Below are positions 34,530 to 45,129 of a stretch of 64,000 nucleotides of DNA, one piece after another; the stretch's first letter is position 1; the number at the start of each line of letters is the position of its first letter. Source of the DNA: an uncultured beta proteobacterium (GTDB lineage: Bacteria; Pseudomonadota; Gammaproteobacteria; Burkholderiales; Burkholderiaceae_C); assembly GCA_903839085.1 (NCBI GenBank), contig CAIMBE010000163.1:1-64000 (forward strand), given 5' to 3'. A program made the translations under genes and the position numbers. Below the pieces are notes generated by a model. It was not told the DNA's origin. It saw only the letters and a list, made by a program, of their open reading frames with translations, and searched no databases.

Positions 34530-37475
34530 ATGTCCAGTACGACCGTCGCCGAGTTTGCAAGCGAACTCAAGAAATCAACCGATACGCTGCTTGAGCAATT
34601 GAAGTCGGCGGGAGTGGCCAAGTTGGCTGCTTCCGACAAACTCAATGACGCCGACAAGCAGCGTTTGCTGGCTTATTTGCAGTCCACGCATGGCGCTGCC
34701 GGATCAGAGCGCAAGAAGATTACGCTGGTCAAGAAGTCAACCAGTGAAATCAAGCAGGCGGACGCCACCGGCAAGGCGCGGACGATCCAGGTCGAGGTCC
34801 GAAAGAAGCGGACATTCGTGCGCCGCGAGGACGGTGTCGATGTGCCTGTTGAGGCGCCCGAGGCCGAGCCTGCAGTTGAGTCCCCGCCCTTGCTTGACAA
34901 CGCGGAACTGGCGCGTCGTGAGGAACAGGCACGGCGCCAGGCCGAATTGATCCGGCGCCAGGAACAGGAACTGGCAGAACGCAGGCGTCTGCGCGAGGAG
35001 CAGGAGGCGCGCGCGCGCGAAGAAGCCACGCTGGCCGCAGAAAAGTCAGCTCAGAGCGTCGCGGCGCAGGCCATCCTGGATCAAAGCAAGCCCAAGGGCA
35101 CCGCTGCGGTGGGTCAGGAAGGGCGGGACCAGGCGGCGGCGAAAGTTCTTGAGCTTGCCGAAAAGGCGCAGGTGGCAGCCAGGGCGCAGGAACAGGCGCT
35201 GGAGAAGGCGGACGCTGATTCCAGGACCCAGGCGGCCGAAGATGTGGCCCGGGCCGATGATCTGGCCGGGCGCAGACGCACCGCCGAAGCCGAAGCGGCC
35301 GCGATCCGGCTGATGATGTCGGCACCGGCAAAGAAGCCTGCACCCGCCAAGAAGGTCGAGGAAAGCAAGGCGCCAGGCAAACCGGGCGCCGCTGACGCCG
35401 CCAAGGCGGCGAGTATCAAAGGGACTTTGCACAAGCCTGCGGCCGGAACAGTCGCTGCCAAACCGGCACGCCCCGGTGCGCCCGGAACGGCGGCACCCGG
35501 GGCCGGGGCTGGCACCGGCAAAGAGGTCAAGTCAGCCAAGCTTTCTAGCAGCTGGGCCGGTGATCCGGCGAAGAAGAAAGGCATCCCGACGCGGGGCGCC
35601 GTCGGCGCCGCTGGCGCCGGCCGGGCCAATAACTGGCGCACCGGACCGCGCGGCAAGCGCGGTGGCAGTGACAGGGATCGCGATGACCACCATGCACCAG
35701 CGGCTCCGGTCGAGATGCGCGTCATCGAGGTTCACGTGCCCGAGACCATCACCGTTGCAGAACTGGCGCACAAGATGGCCGTGAAGGCCTCCGAAGTCAT
35801 CAAACAGTTGATGAAACTCGGGCAGATGGTGACCATCAACCAGCCGCTGGATCAGGATACGGCGATGATTCTGGTGGAGGAGATGGGCCACAAGGCGGTC
35901 GTCGCCGCCCTGGATGATCCGGAAGCATTTACCGACGACGAGGTGTCGCGCCAGCAATCCGAGTCCTTGCCGCGCGCGCCGGTCGTGACCGTGATGGGCC
36001 ACGTGGACCACGGCAAGACCTCCTTGCTCGATTACATTCGCCGCGCCAAGGTCGCCTCTGGCGAAGCCGGTGGCATTACCCAGCATATCGGCGCCTACCA
36101 CGTTGAAACGCCGCGTGGCATGATTTCCTTCCTTGATACACCGGGCCATGAAGCGTTCACCGCAATGCGTGCGCGCGGTGCCAAGGCGACCGACATCGTC
36201 ATTCTGGTCGTCGCTGCGGACGATGGCGTCATGCCGCAAACCAAAGAGGCGATCAAGCACGCACGGGCTGCGGGCGTGCCGATCGTGGTGGCGATCAACA
36301 AGATCGACAAGCCGGATGCCAATCCGGAGCGCGTCAAGAATGAACTTGTGGTTGAGCAGGTGGTGCCGGAAGAATTTGGCGGCGACTCGCCGTTTGTGTC
36401 GGTTTCGGCGAAGACCGGCCAGGGCGTGGACACCCTGCTCGAGCAGGTCCTGCTGCAGGCAGAGGTGCTTGAACTGCGCGCACCGATCGACGCCATGGCC
36501 AAGGGCCTGGTGATCGAGGCCCAACTCGACAAGGGCCGCGGTCCGGTCGCCACCGTGCTGGTGCAGTCGGGCACGCTCAAGACCGGCGATGTTGTTCTGG
36601 CTGGCTCAACCTATGGCCGGGTTCGCGCCATGCTCGACGAGAACGGCCGCAGCATCAAGACCGCAGGCCCTTCGATTCCGGTCGAAATTCAGGGTCTGAC
36701 CGAGGTGCCGCAGGCGGGCGACGAATTCATGGTGATGGCGGACGAACGCCGTGCCCGCGAGATTTCGACCTACCGTGCCGGCAAGTTCCGCAACACCAAG
36801 CTTGCGAAACAGCAGGCCGCCAAACTGGAGAACATGTTCACCGACATGGCCGCCGGCGAAGTCAAGATGGTGCCGATCATTGTCAAGGCCGATGTGCAGG
36901 GTTCGCAGGAAGCACTGGCGCAGTCCCTGCTCAAGCTTTCCACGGACGAGGTCAAGGTGCAGATGGTCTACACCGCGGTTGGCGCGATCAGCGAATCGGA
37001 CGTGAATCTCGCCATCGCCGCCAAGGCCGTCATCATCGGCTTCAACACCCGCGCCGATGCGGGCGCGCGCAAGCTGGCCGAGAGCAACGGCGTTGACATC
37101 CGTTACTACGACATCATTTACGACGCGGTCGATGAGCTCAAGCTCGCGATGTCGGGCATGCTGACACCGGACAAGAAGGAAGAAGTCATCGGCACGGCCG
37201 AGATCCGACAGGTGTTCAAGGTCAGCAAGATCGGATCGATCGCTGGCTGCATGGTCACTTCCGGTCTGGTCCGTCGCAGTTCGCGACTGCGCTTGTTGCG
37301 CGACAACGTGGTCGTCTTTACCGGGGAACTGGATTCGCTCAAGCGCTTCAAGGACGATGCCAAGGAGGTCAAGGAAGGGTTTGATTGCGGTCTCAATATC
37401 AAGAACTACAACGACATCCAGGAAGGCGATGTGCTCGAGTTCTTTGAAATACGCGAAGTCGCCAGAACGCTTTGA
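34530..37475 (+). CDS. infB: Translation initiation factor IF-2
   Basis: The 981-residue protein has an IF2-N domain (1-55), a long charged linker rich in A, E, K, P and G (about 60-380), a second IF2-N domain (about 390-440), then the GTPase with [20 protein letters not shown] and NKIDKP, and C-terminal domains that bind initiator tRNA. It brings fMet-tRNA to the 30S subunit. It lies 85 nt after nusA in the operon. The linker is GC-rich and low in complexity, which explains several long antisense frames there. Confidence 0.98.
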   Translation: MSSTTVAEFASELKKSTDTLLEQLKSAGVAKLAASDKLNDADKQRLLAYLQSTHGAAGSERKKITLVKKSTSEIKQADATGKARTIQVEVRKKRTFVRREDGVDVPVEAPEAEPAVESPPLLDNAELARREEQARRQAELIRRQEQELAERRRLREEQEARAREEATLAAEKSAQSVAAQAILDQSKPKGTAAVGQEGRDQAAAKVLELAEKAQVAARAQEQALEKADADSRTQAAEDVARADDLAGRRRTAEAEAAAIRLMMSAPAKKPAPAKKVEESKAPGKPGAADAAKAASIKGTLHKPAAGTVAAKPARPGAPGTAAPGAGAGTGKEVKSAKLSSSWAGDPAKKKGIPTRGAVGAAGAGRANNWRTGPRGKRGGSDRDRDDHHAPAAPVEMRVIEVHVPETITVAELAHKMAVKASEVIKQLMKLGQMVTINQPLDQDTAMILVEEMGHKAVVAALDDPEAFTDDEVSRQQSESLPRAPVVTVMGHVDHGKTSLLDYIRRAKVASGEAGGITQHIGAYHVETPRGMISFLDTPGHEAFTAMRARGAKATDIVILVVAADDGVMPQTKEAIKHARAAGVPIVVAINKIDKPDANPERVKNELVVEQVVPEEFGGDSPFVSVSAKTGQGVDTLLEQVLLQAEVLELRAPIDAMAKGLVIEAQLDKGRGPVATVLVQSGTLKTGDVVLAGSTYGRVRAMLDENGRSIKTAGPSIPVEIQGLTEVPQAGDEFMVMADERRAREISTYRAGKFRNTKLAKQQAAKLENMFTDMAAGEVKMVPIIVKADVQGSQEALAQSLLKLSTDEVKVQMVYTAVGAISESDVNLAIAAKAVIIGFNTRADAGARKLAESNGVDIRYYDIIYDAVDELKLAMSGMLTPDKKEEVIGTAEIRQVFKVSKIGSIAGCMVTSGLVRRSSRLRLLRDNVVVFTGELDSLKRFKDDAKEVKEGFDCGLNIKNYNDIQEGDVLEFFEIREVARTL

Positions 37476-37492
37476 TCACAACGCCATAAATC

Positions 37493-37864
37493 GTGCGCAA
37501 GAAGTCAAGCACCCCGAACCGCAGCTTCAAGGTTGCCGATCAGATCCAGCGTGATCTGACCGAACTGATCGGGCGCGAACTGAAAGATCCGCGCGTCGGC
37601 ATGGTGACCATTCAGGCGGTGGAGGTGACCCCGGACTATGCCCACGCAAAGGTTTTTTTCAGCTTGTTGTCTGGCGACGCCGAAGAATGCACCAAGGGCT
37701 TGAATCAGGCTGCCGGTTTCTTGCGTTCGGGCCTGTTCAAGCGTTTGCATATTCACACTGTGCCGACGCTGCATTTTGTCTTTGACCGTACGACCGAGCG
37801 AGCCGCAGACATGAATGCCCTGATTGCCCAGGCGGTCGCCTCTCGTTCCAAAAACGAGGATTAG
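37493..37864 (+). CDS. rbfA: Ribosome-binding factor A
   Basis: A 123-residue protein starting at GTG 37493, 17 nt after infB. It has the compact KH-like fold with features [41 protein letters not shown] (in two parts) and the C-terminal [14 protein letters not shown]. It helps mature the 5' end of 16S rRNA and is needed in the cold. Only one base separates its stop from the truB start, so the operon continues. Confidence 0.95.
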   Translation: MRKKSSTPNRSFKVADQIQRDLTELIGRELKDPRVGMVTIQAVEVTPDYAHAKVFFSLLSGDAEECTKGLNQAAGFLRSGLFKRLHIHTVPTLHFVFDRTTERAADMNALIAQAVASRSKNED

Positions 37865-37865
37865 C

Positions 37866-38816
37866 ATGGTCCTAGCGCCGCGTGCACGGGTTGCCAGGCG
37901 CCCCGTGCACGGGGTGCTGCTGCTGGACAAGCCACTGGGCTGGTCCAGCAACGATGCCTTGCAAAAGGCGAAATGGCTGCTGCGCGCAGAAAAGGCGGGT
38001 CATACCGGCACGCTGGACCCGCTTGCCACCGGGGTCTTGCCGCTGTGTTTTGGCGCAGCGACAAAATTCAGCCAACTTCAGCTTGAAGCCGACAAGACCT
38101 ACGAGGCGCTGGCGTGCCTGGGCGTGAAGACCAGCACCGCCGATGCGGAGGGCAGTGTGATCGAGGAGCGACCGGTCGAAGTCGATGAAGCAGCGCTTCA
38201 GCGCGTGGTGACGCAGTTTACCGGTCGGATTGAGCAGACGCCACCGATGCACAGCGCGTTGAAGAAGGATGGGCGCGCCCTGTACGAGTACGCGCGTGCC
38301 GGCATTGAAGTGCAGCGCGATGCGCGCGAGGTAACGATTTTTGAATTGAGGGCCGACCTGAACAGCGACCCGCAGCGGCGAACGACCCTTAAAATATGGG
38401 CCAAGTGCAGCAAGGGAACCTACATTCGCACGCTGGCCGAGGACATCGGTGAGGCGCTGGGCTGTGGCGCCCACCTGATTGCCTTGCGCCGCATCGGAAC
38501 CGGTGGCTTCGACCTGTCACAGTGCGTGACGCTGGAGGCCCTCGAGGGCATGCCCGAGCAGGAGCGGCTCAAGTGCCTGCTGCCGGTCGATGCCCTGCTG
38601 AGCGATCACCCGAGGGTGACCCTTGACGCCGAAAATTCGGGGCGCTTCCTCAGTGGCCTGCGGCGCCGCGGTGACTGGCCTGACGCGGCCCGGGCCGCGG
38701 TTTATGCAGCGAGCCCGTATGCCTTGCTGGGCACGGCCCATGTGCGGGCTGGCGAATTGATACCAGGGCGTTTGCTCAGTCCGACCGAGATTGAGCAGAT
38801 GAGCAGAATCATTTAG
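37866..38816 (+). CDS. truB: tRNA pseudouridine(55) synthase
   Basis: The 316-residue protein starts at ATG 37866. Catalytic D51 lies in [14 protein letters not shown], and [10 protein letters not shown] and the [18 protein letters not shown]-binding segment are present. A PUA-like C-terminal domain ends the protein. It converts uridine 55 of the T-loop in tRNAs and acts as a tRNA folding chaperone. The gene is directly coupled to rbfA. In-frame codons back to 37824 overlap rbfA and are unlikely to be used. Confidence 0.96.
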   Translation: MVLAPRARVARRPVHGVLLLDKPLGWSSNDALQKAKWLLRAEKAGHTGTLDPLATGVLPLCFGAATKFSQLQLEADKTYEALACLGVKTSTADAEGSVIEERPVEVDEAALQRVVTQFTGRIEQTPPMHSALKKDGRALYEYARAGIEVQRDAREVTIFELRADLNSDPQRRTTLKIWAKCSKGTYIRTLAEDIGEALGCGAHLIALRRIGTGGFDLSQCVTLEALEGMPEQERLKCLLPVDALLSDHPRVTLDAENSGRFLSGLRRRGDWPDAARAAVYAASPYALLGTAHVRAGELIPGRLLSPTEIEQMSRII

Positions 38817-38838
38817 ACGGAATTTTAGAAAGTGAACC

Positions 38839-40671
38839 ATGAGCCATAAGCAAATTCGCAACATCGCCATCATCGCCCACGTCGACCATGGCAAGACCAC
38901 CATGGTCGACCAGTTGCTGCGCCAGTCCGGCACCTTTGCCCAGCACGAGAAGGTGGTCGACACCGTGATGGACAACAACGCCATCGAGAAGGAGCGCGGC
39001 ATCACGATTCTGGCCAAGAATTGCGCCGTGACCTGGAAGGACACGCACATCAACATCGTCGATACCCCGGGCCACGCCGACTTCGGCGGCGAAGTCGAAC
39101 GTGCGCTGAGCATGGTCGATGGCGTGGTTCTGCTCATCGATGCGCAGGAAGGCCCGATGCCGCAAACGCGCTTTGTCACCAAGAAGGCGCTGGCCCTGGG
39201 CCTCAAGCCCATTCTGGTGGTCAACAAGGTGGACAAGCCTGGCTCGCGTCCGGAATGGGTCGTGAACGCGGCCTTCGACCTGTTTGACAAGCTCGGCGCC
39301 ACCAACGAGCAGCTGGATTTTCCGGTGGTCTACGCGTCCGGCATCAACGGCTGGTCGTCGATGGAAGAGGGGGCCCAGGGTGAGCAGTGGGGACCCGACA
39401 TGTCGGCCCTGTTCAACACCATCCTCGATCACGTTCCGCACCAGCAGGGAGACCCTGCGGCACCGCTTCAGCTGCAGATTTCGGCCATCGACTTCTCGAC
39501 CTTTGTCGGGCGCATCGGGGTCGGGCGCATCAGCCAGGGAACGATCAGGCCCATGATGGATGTGGTGGTCATGGAAGGCCCGGACGGCAAGGCCGTCAAG
39601 GGCCGCGTCAACCAGGTGCTGACCTTTCAGGGCCTCGAACGCATGCAGACCACGGACGCGGGTCCCGGAGAAATCGTCCTGATCAACGGCCTGACCGACA
39701 TCGGCATCGGCGTCACCATCACCGACCCGGTCAATCCGGCGCCTCTGCCCATGCTCAAGGTCGACGAGCCGACCCTGACCATGAACTTCTGCGTCAACAC
39801 CAGCCCGCTGGCCGGGCGTGAAGGCAAGTACGTCACCAGCCGCCAGATCTGGGACCGCCTGCAAAGGGAACTGCAGCACAACGTGGCGCTGCGCGTCAAG
39901 GAAACCGGCGAAGAAGGCATCTTTGAAGTCATGGGTCGGGGCGAACTGCACCTCACCATCCTGCTGGAAAACATGCGCCGCGAAGGCTACGAACTGGCCG
40001 TCTCCAAGCCGCGCGTCGTGTTCAAGTTCATCGACGGCGAGAAGTACGAGCCGATTGAGATGGTGACGGTCGACATCGAGGAGCAGCACCAGGGCGGCGT
40101 GATGCAGGCCTTGGGCGAGCGCAGGGGCGACCTGTTCAACATGGAGCCCGACGGACGCGGCCGCGTGCGCCTGGAGTACCGCATCCCGGCGCGCGGCCTG
40201 ATCGGTTTCACCAACGAATTCCTGAACCTCACGCGCGGCACCGGCCTGATCTCCAACATCTTCGACAGCTACGAGCCGCACAAGGGCGAGATCGGCGGGC
40301 GCAAGAACGGGGTGCTGATTTCCATGGACGCAGGTGAAATCTTCACCTATGCGCTGGGCAAGCTTGACGACCGGGGCCGCATGTTTGTCAAGGCCAACGA
40401 CCCGGTGTACGAAGGCATGATCGTTGGCATTCACAACCGCGACAACGACCTCGTTGTGAACGCCACGCGCACCAAGCAGCTGACCAACTTTCGCGTCAGC
40501 GGCAAGGAAGATGCGATCAAGATCACGCCTCCGATCGAATGCACCCTGGAATACGGCGTCGAGTTCATCGAGGACGATGAACTGGTCGAGATCACGCCCA
40601 AGTCGATTCGTTTGCGCAAGCGCCACCTGACCGAGCACGAGCGCAAGCGCGCCAACCGCGGACCGGTGTAA
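38839..40671 (+). CDS. typA: Ribosome-associated translational GTPase TypA/BipA
   Basis: A 610-residue, EF-G-like GTPase. The G1 motif [12 protein letters not shown]3 [16 protein letters not shown] and G4 NKVDKP are complete, and the C-terminal BipA-specific domain carries [18 protein letters not shown]. It takes part in ribosome biogenesis, cold and stress responses. It begins 22 nt after truB and probably belongs to the same transcript. A 609-codon antisense frame covers the whole gene and is a codon-bias artefact. Confidence 0.97.
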   Translation: MSHKQIRNIAIIAHVDHGKTTMVDQLLRQSGTFAQHEKVVDTVMDNNAIEKERGITILAKNCAVTWKDTHINIVDTPGHADFGGEVERALSMVDGVVLLIDAQEGPMPQTRFVTKKALALGLKPILVVNKVDKPGSRPEWVVNAAFDLFDKLGATNEQLDFPVVYASGINGWSSMEEGAQGEQWGPDMSALFNTILDHVPHQQGDPAAPLQLQISAIDFSTFVGRIGVGRISQGTIRPMMDVVVMEGPDGKAVKGRVNQVLTFQGLERMQTTDAGPGEIVLINGLTDIGIGVTITDPVNPAPLPMLKVDEPTLTMNFCVNTSPLAGREGKYVTSRQIWDRLQRELQHNVALRVKETGEEGIFEVMGRGELHLTILLENMRREGYELAVSKPRVVFKFIDGEKYEPIEMVTVDIEEQHQGGVMQALGERRGDLFNMEPDGRGRVRLEYRIPARGLIGFTNEFLNLTRGTGLISNIFDSYEPHKGEIGGRKNGVLISMDAGEIFTYALGKLDDRGRMFVKANDPVYEGMIVGIHNRDNDLVVNATRTKQLTNFRVSGKEDAIKITPPIECTLEYGVEFIEDDELVEITPKSIRLRKRHLTEHERKRANRGPV

Positions 40672-40679
40672 GGGCCCGA

Positions 40680-41555
40680 TTGAAGCTCACTCACAACCGG
40701 GCGGTTCTCCTGATGCTGGTGGTGACCCTGATGTGGTCGACTGCCGGGGTGGTGACGCGTCATCTGGAGCATGCGCGCAGCTTTGAGGTGACTTTCTGGC
40801 GCAGCTTCTTCACCGTGCTGGCCCTGCTGGTGATCCTGCCCCTGTTTCAAGGGCGCGCTGTTTTTCGCAGGATACAGGGCGGTGGCTCGGCGTTGTGGAT
40901 ATCGGGCGTCTGCTGGTGCGGCATGTTCACTTTCTTCATGGTCGCCATCACGCTGACCAGTGTTGCCAATGTGCTGGTCACCATGTCGATTGCCCCGCTG
41001 CTGACGGCCCTGTCCGCGCGCATCTTCATCGGCCACCGCATTGCGCCCAGAACCTGGTTCGCCATCGTGGTGGCCGGTTGTGGCATCGGCTACATGTATG
41101 GCAGCCAGATCAGCCAGGGCGTCAGCCTGGTCGGCACCCTGGTGGCCTTGTGCGTGCCGATCTCCGGCGCGGCCAACTGGACCTTGACCCAGGATGCGCA
41201 CGCCAAAGGTCAGGATGTGGATCTGATACCGGCCGTGCTGATTGGTGCGGTCCTGTCCTCGCTGCTGACGCTGCCGCTGGCTTTTCCGTTTCAGGCTTCA
41301 ACCCACGATCTGGTCCTGCTGGCCGGCCTGGGCGTGGTACAACTGGCCATTCCATCAGCCCTGTCGGTACGCTGCGCGAGCGTTCTGAAAGCGCCAGAAG
41401 TGTCCCTGCTGTGCCTGCTTGAGGTAATCTTCGGTATCCTGCTGGCCTGGGTCGGAGCCAATGAAGTGCCTGGGCCCAACGTTCTGACGGGCGGTGCGCT
41501 GGTCATCAGTGCGCTGGCGATCAATGAGATAGTCGGCTGGAGAAACAGAGGATGA
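40680..41555 (+). CDS. EamA/DMT-family transporter
   Basis: The protein has 291 residues from TTG 40680 (MKLTHNRAVLLMLVVTLMWSTA). About ten hydrophobic segments form two five-helix EamA repeats, beginning LMWSTAGVVTRHLE in the first half and LCVPISGAANWTLTQD in the second. These are drug/metabolite transporters, often exporters of amino acids, threonine/homoserine analogues or cofactors. The substrate is unknown. It starts 8 nt after typA and may be read from the same promoter. ATG codons slightly downstream are alternative starts, but they would shorten the first membrane helix. Confidence 0.85.
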   Translation: MKLTHNRAVLLMLVVTLMWSTAGVVTRHLEHARSFEVTFWRSFFTVLALLVILPLFQGRAVFRRIQGGGSALWISGVCWCGMFTFFMVAITLTSVANVLVTMSIAPLLTALSARIFIGHRIAPRTWFAIVVAGCGIGYMYGSQISQGVSLVGTLVALCVPISGAANWTLTQDAHAKGQDVDLIPAVLIGAVLSSLLTLPLAFPFQASTHDLVLLAGLGVVQLAIPSALSVRCASVLKAPEVSLLCLLEVIFGILLAWVGANEVPGPNVLTGGALVISALAINEIVGWRNRG

Positions 41556-41564
41556 ATAGAAGCC

Positions 41565-42677
41565 ATGCTGCCACCAGAAGAAGCATCTGAAGTTCTGAGC
41601 GAAGTTCACGGCCATGTCGGCCTCATCACGTTGAACCGGGCCAAGGCCCTCAACGCGCTGTCGCTTTCCATGGTTCGAACCCTTACCAGGTGCCTGCTCG
41701 CCTGGCGCGACGACCCGCAGGTGAAGGCGGTGGCAATTCGTGGCAACGGCAAAGCCGGGTCGTTTGGCTCCTTCTGCGCCGGCGGCGACATCCGCTTTTT
41801 TCATCAGGCGGCGCTCTCCGGCAACCCGGAACTGGAAGACTTTTTCACCGAAGAGTACGCGCTCAACCACCTGGTCCATTGTTACCCCAAACCCTACATC
41901 GCTTTCATGGACGGCATCGTCATGGGCGGTGGCATGGGCATCAGCCAGGGGGCGACAACCCGCATTGTCACGGAGCGAACGCGCATGGCCATGCCGGAGA
42001 CCAACATCGGACTGTTTCCGGATGTGGCGGGCGGTTTTTTCCTCAGCCGCTGTCCCGGGCACAGTGGTGAATGGCTGGCCCTGACCGGGGAGGTTATTGG
42101 CGCCGGGCAGGCGCTGGACCTGGGCCTGGCTGACACCTTTTTCTCTGTCGCTCAACTGGGTTCAGCCTGGGACGCGCTGACCAGCGTGGCTTTTGATCGG
42201 GCCGGCGCGATGGAACAATGGCTTGAATTGTTTTCGACCCCGGCGCCCGAGAGCACCGGCGAGGAACTGGCGCAACTTGACCATTTCTTTTCGCGGGATT
42301 CGGTTTCTGCCATCGTTCACTCCCTGGAGAGCGACAAGTCGGCGTGGGCGCAGCATACGGCCCACACTCTGCGGCGACGCTCGCCCCTGATGCTGCACGT
42401 TGTTCTATCCCAGATTCGCCGCGCCCGCCACATGTCGCTGGCAGACGAACTGCGCATGGAGCGCGACATGGTGCACCACTGCTTTCACCCGCATCACCTC
42501 CATCGCGGCGAAACACAGAGTGAAACCCTCGAGGGCATTCGTGCGCTGGCGATCGACAAGGACAATGCGCCGCACTGGAATCCGGCGCGGATTGAAGACG
42601 TACGCAGCGCGATGGTGGCACCCTTCTTCCACAGCCCATGGAGCCCACAGACCCATCCGCTGCGCGCGCTGAACTGA
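41565..42677 (+). CDS. 3-hydroxyisobutyryl-CoA hydrolase-like crotonase
   Basis: A 370-residue crotonase-fold protein. It shows FCAGGDIRFF, the oxyanion-hole segment GIVMGGGMGISQGA and the MPETNIGLFPDVAGGFFLSR signature, which contains the conserved glutamate and aspartate typical of HIBCH enzymes. The C-terminal extension from about 270 is also typical. HIBCH hydrolyses 3-hydroxyisobutyryl-CoA in valine breakdown; bacterial members can also act on related hydroxyacyl-CoAs. It follows the EamA transporter by 9 nt, with no valine-pathway gene beside it. Confidence 0.88.
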   Translation: MLPPEEASEVLSEVHGHVGLITLNRAKALNALSLSMVRTLTRCLLAWRDDPQVKAVAIRGNGKAGSFGSFCAGGDIRFFHQAALSGNPELEDFFTEEYALNHLVHCYPKPYIAFMDGIVMGGGMGISQGATTRIVTERTRMAMPETNIGLFPDVAGGFFLSRCPGHSGEWLALTGEVIGAGQALDLGLADTFFSVAQLGSAWDALTSVAFDRAGAMEQWLELFSTPAPESTGEELAQLDHFFSRDSVSAIVHSLESDKSAWAQHTAHTLRRRSPLMLHVVLSQIRRARHMSLADELRMERDMVHHCFHPHHLHRGETQSETLEGIRALAIDKDNAPHWNPARIEDVRSAMVAPFFHSPWSPQTHPLRALN

Positions 42678-42690
42678 GCCGCGCTGCGCT

Positions 42691-43506
42691 TCAAAGCTGA
42701 CGATAGACCGCTTCCGCCAGTTTCATGAGAACTTCGCGCGGCACCGGACCGGCAAGCGCATACCCGAAGCCCTGATCCATCCAGTAAAAGCTGGGAACTG
42801 GCCCGGCGCTCGAGAAATTGAAACCCGTCTCGCTGGCATCGGGCCCCTTGGGCGTGCGCTCCACGGCGCCGAGATAAAGCGTAAGTCGGGTGCCGGTCAC
42901 ATTCTCAAACATGAACTGAGCTCTGGCCCCGCCGTCGCCGGGCAGCAGCCGGCCTCCGACCAGGTCGTATCCGAGCGCCGTCAAATTGGGAATCTTGAGC
43001 GGCTTGCCGACCCGCTTGGACAGCCATTTAACCAGATGCTCCTGCTCGCTGGCGGCAACCTCGACCGGATGGCGAAGCTCAGGCGAGTAGACGGCGTGGG
43101 CAAAGCTGGCCTGGCGCGCAAACTCCTGCCCGGGCCGAACCGCGGCGACGGTCGCGTCCGGTCGTGCCTGCTGCCATACGCCGTGGCTCAACCAGCCCAA
43201 GCCGAACGTCATGACCACGCTCGCCGCCATGCCGCCCCATCGCCACCAGCGATTGATCTCCTGCTGCGCGGCAGCCGAGCGCAATGCTGCCAATTTCAGA
43301 GCCGCCGCAACCGGCTCGTCGAGGATATCGCGGTGCAGATTCTTCAATGCCTCGCCCTGGCGCCGCCAGTTCTCTACCCTGGCACGCGCCGCGGGGTCAA
43401 GTGCCAGGCGCGCCTGCAGCGTGGCCAACTCGCCCTGCGAACCCCGTGCATCCACCAGCGCGTGCATCTCGTCATCCGTCAAGGGTCGTGAGGGTAGGCT
43501 GTCCAT
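42691..43506 (-). CDS. Membrane anti-sigma factor
   Basis: A 271-residue protein with a cytoplasmic N-terminus (LTDDEMHALVDARGS) typical of anti-sigma domains, without the zinc HxxxCxxC signature. One membrane helix lies at about 92-112 (GMAASVVMTFGLGWLSHGV), followed by a periplasmic domain rich in FENVTGTRLTLYLG-type strands. The sigma factor gene ends 17 nt upstream in the same direction, so it is the cognate regulator. It would hold the sigma factor at the membrane until a periplasmic signal arrives. It converges with the crotonase gene. Confidence 0.85.
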   Translation of the reverse strand: MDSLPSRPLTDDEMHALVDARGSQGELATLQARLALDPAARARVENWRRQGEALKNLHRDILDEPVAAALKLAALRSAAAQQEINRWWRWGGMAASVVMTFGLGWLSHGVWQQARPDATVAAVRPGQEFARQASFAHAVYSPELRHPVEVAASEQEHLVKWLSKRVGKPLKIPNLTALGYDLVGGRLLPGDGGARAQFMFENVTGTRLTLYLGAVERTPKGPDASETGFNFSSAGPVPSFYWMDQGFGYALAGPVPREVLMKLAEAVYRQL

Positions 43507-43523
43507 GGCGTTGTTCCGTTGGC

Positions 43524-44069
43524 TTATTTCAAGCGACGAAGAGGGACTGCCGTTGCGAAACCATCTGGCACCGGCACTCGTTCGGGGCTGCGGGCAGGTG
43601 CCTCGAGCAACTCCTGCAGCCGGGCGCGCGCGCGCGACAGGCGTGACATCACCGTGCCAATCGGGACGCCCATAATTCTGCCAACGTCGGCGTAGCTCAT
43701 GTCCTCCAGTGCGACGAGAAGCAAGGCGGCGCGCTGGTCGGTCGGCAATCGCATCAGGCAGCGCTGCAAATCAAGCGCCTGCGCCGGATCTGCATCGGGC
43801 GCGGCCAACTCGTGCGCCACGTCGTCGATGTCCACTGTGCTGCTGCCCGAGCGCCAGAATGAACGACGCATCTGGTTGACCGACAGGTTGTGCATGACGG
43901 TAAACAGCCAGGCTCGCAGGTCGGAGCCGGCCGTCCACAAACGCCACTTTCTGCAGGCGCGCTCGAGCGTGTCCTGAACCAGGTCGTCGGCAGCCCAGGT
44001 ATCCCCCGTCAGCGCGCGCGCATAGCGGCGCAGCGCAGGAATATGGTCAACGAGGGCGTGTGAGTTCAT
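43524..44069 (-). CDS. ECF-type RNA polymerase sigma factor
   Basis: The 181-residue protein has sigma region 2 at about 10-80 (RRYARALTGDTWAADDLVQDTLERA, written in two parts in its helices, and LRAWLFTVMHN) and region 4 at about 115-165 (LPTDQRAALLLVALEDMSYADVGRIM, then IGTVMSRLSRARARL). Region 3 is missing, as in the extracytoplasmic-function group. It starts at ATG 44069 and is followed by its membrane anti-sigma gene. A small secreted protein gene begins upstream and reads the same way, with 46 nt between, so all three may be one unit. Confidence 0.93.
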   Translation of the reverse strand: MNSHALVDHIPALRRYARALTGDTWAADDLVQDTLERACRKWRLWTAGSDLRAWLFTVMHNLSVNQMRRSFWRSGSSTVDIDDVAHELAAPDADPAQALDLQRCLMRLPTDQRAALLLVALEDMSYADVGRIMGVPIGTVMSRLSRARARLQELLEAPARSPERVPVPDGFATAVPLRRLK

Positions 44070-44115
44070 GCGGCGAGGCGCTGACAGCGGCGGTCCTGCG
44101 ACCGGTCGTCAAGCG

Positions 44116-44493
44116 TCAGGGCCTGGCAACCTGCCAGACTTTATTGAAACCGTCTCCTGTCCTGTCCCCGGGTTTGCTGTCCTTGGACCAGTGATACAGG
44201 GGTTTGCCCTTGGCCGCCCATTGCTTTGCCCCGTCGTCGCGCGTGATGATGCTGAAGTCACCGGCGGCCTGGTCGGTGCTGTCGGCCATCAAGGGCGGCC
44301 AGATGCCGGCGCAAGGGCCATTGCACACCGATTTGCCGCTGCTGTCCTTGTCAAAGGTATACAGGGTCATGTCTGCCGGACCGACCAGGACCCCGTCAAG
44401 CACTTTTGGCGGCGCTGCCATGGCGCTGGCGCCGATGACCGACATGAGGAAGGTGGCAGGCAAGGCCCAAGCAGAGCGAGGGGAAAATTTCAT
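44116..44493 (-). CDS. Secreted COG4315-type protein with Yx(F/W/Y)xxD motif
   Basis: The 125-residue protein starts at ATG 44493 with GGAG just upstream. It has a signal peptide (ALPATFLMSVIGASAMA), then the repeat unit of this family: LYTFDKDSSGKSVCNGPCAGIWPPL near residue 43 (given as two pieces, LYTFDKD and CNGPCAGIWPPL) and a second copy ending LYHWSKDSKPGDRTGDG. Function in the family is unknown; homologues are periplasmic or lipoproteins. No lipobox cysteine is visible here. The gene lies directly before the ECF sigma gene, suggesting co-transcription or control by that sigma. Confidence 0.82.
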   Translation of the reverse strand: MKFSPRSAWALPATFLMSVIGASAMAAPPKVLDGVLVGPADMTLYTFDKDSSGKSVCNGPCAGIWPPLMADSTDQAAGDFSIITRDDGAKQWAAKGKPLYHWSKDSKPGDRTGDGFNKVWQVARP

Positions 44494-44514
44494 GTGGAAC
44501 TCCTGAGCTGATGT

Positions 44515-44534
44515 TTGCAAACACCGGTTTGCAA
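44515..44534. promoter_or_regulatory. Perfect inverted repeat TTGCAAAC-ACCG-GTTTGCAA
   Basis: Eight-base perfect arms separated by 4 nt lie 22 nt upstream of the secreted protein start at 44493. This is a strong candidate operator, or part of the 5' leader, for the secreted protein-sigma-anti-sigma cluster. The spacer is too short for a stable RNA terminator, and no T-run follows. Confidence 0.5.
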
Positions 44535-44585
44535 TGGGATAAACACCCAAAGTGCCGTGTTTATTCCCGGCAGCCGAAAATAAAT

Positions 44586-45059
44586 CTAATGCTGGCGCGC
44601 TTTCATGGCCCGTTCCACTTCGCGCTTGCCTTCCCGGTCCTTGATGGTGTCGCGCTTGTCATGCTCGGCCTTGCCCTTGGCCAGTGCAATGTCGCACTTG
44701 ATCTTGCCGGCTTTCCAATGCAGATTGAGCGGCACCAGCGTGTAGCCTTTCTGTTCAACCTTGCCGATGAGACGCTTGATCTCCTCCTTGTGCATCAGGA
44801 GTTTGCGGGTGCGCACCTTGTCCGGGGTGATGTGGGTCGATGCCGTGCCCAGCGGGTTGATCTGGAGGCCGATCACAAACAATTCACCGTTTCGAATGAC
44901 GACATAACCGTCGGTCAACTGGACTTTGCCCTCGCGCAATGATTTGACCTCCCAGCCTTCGAGTACCAGACCTGCCTCAAAGCGCTCCTCAAAAAAGTAG
45001 TTGTAGGCCGCTTTCTTGTTGTCGGCAATGCGGGCGGTGGTTTCAGGTTTCTTGGCCAT
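44586..45059 (-). CDS. smpB: SsrA-binding protein
   Basis: A 157-residue protein with the SmpB core: [30 protein letters not shown] (seen as [18 protein letters not shown]) and [11 protein letters not shown], then [19 protein letters not shown] and a basic helical tail. It binds tmRNA and rescues stalled ribosomes. The true start is ATG 45059; the frame upstream overlaps the divergent ratA gene. Divergence from ratA is conserved in many proteobacteria. The ssrA gene itself is not in this window. Confidence 0.97.
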   Translation of the reverse strand: MAKKPETTARIADNKKAAYNYFFEERFEAGLVLEGWEVKSLREGKVQLTDGYVVIRNGELFVIGLQINPLGTASTHITPDKVRTRKLLMHKEEIKRLIGKVEQKGYTLVPLNLHWKAGKIKCDIALAKGKAEHDKRDTIKDREGKREVERAMKARQH

Positions 45060-45129
45060 GAGGTCTATTTTCGGGGTTGTCAGTCGTGCGTACAAGGCTT
45101 GTCTACAATCCCGCGCAATCTTGCATTCT

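Noticed and set aside
38809-40638. 609-codon open frame on the minus strand
   Set aside because: It is an exact antisense copy of the typA region with low-complexity translation. typA is unambiguous.
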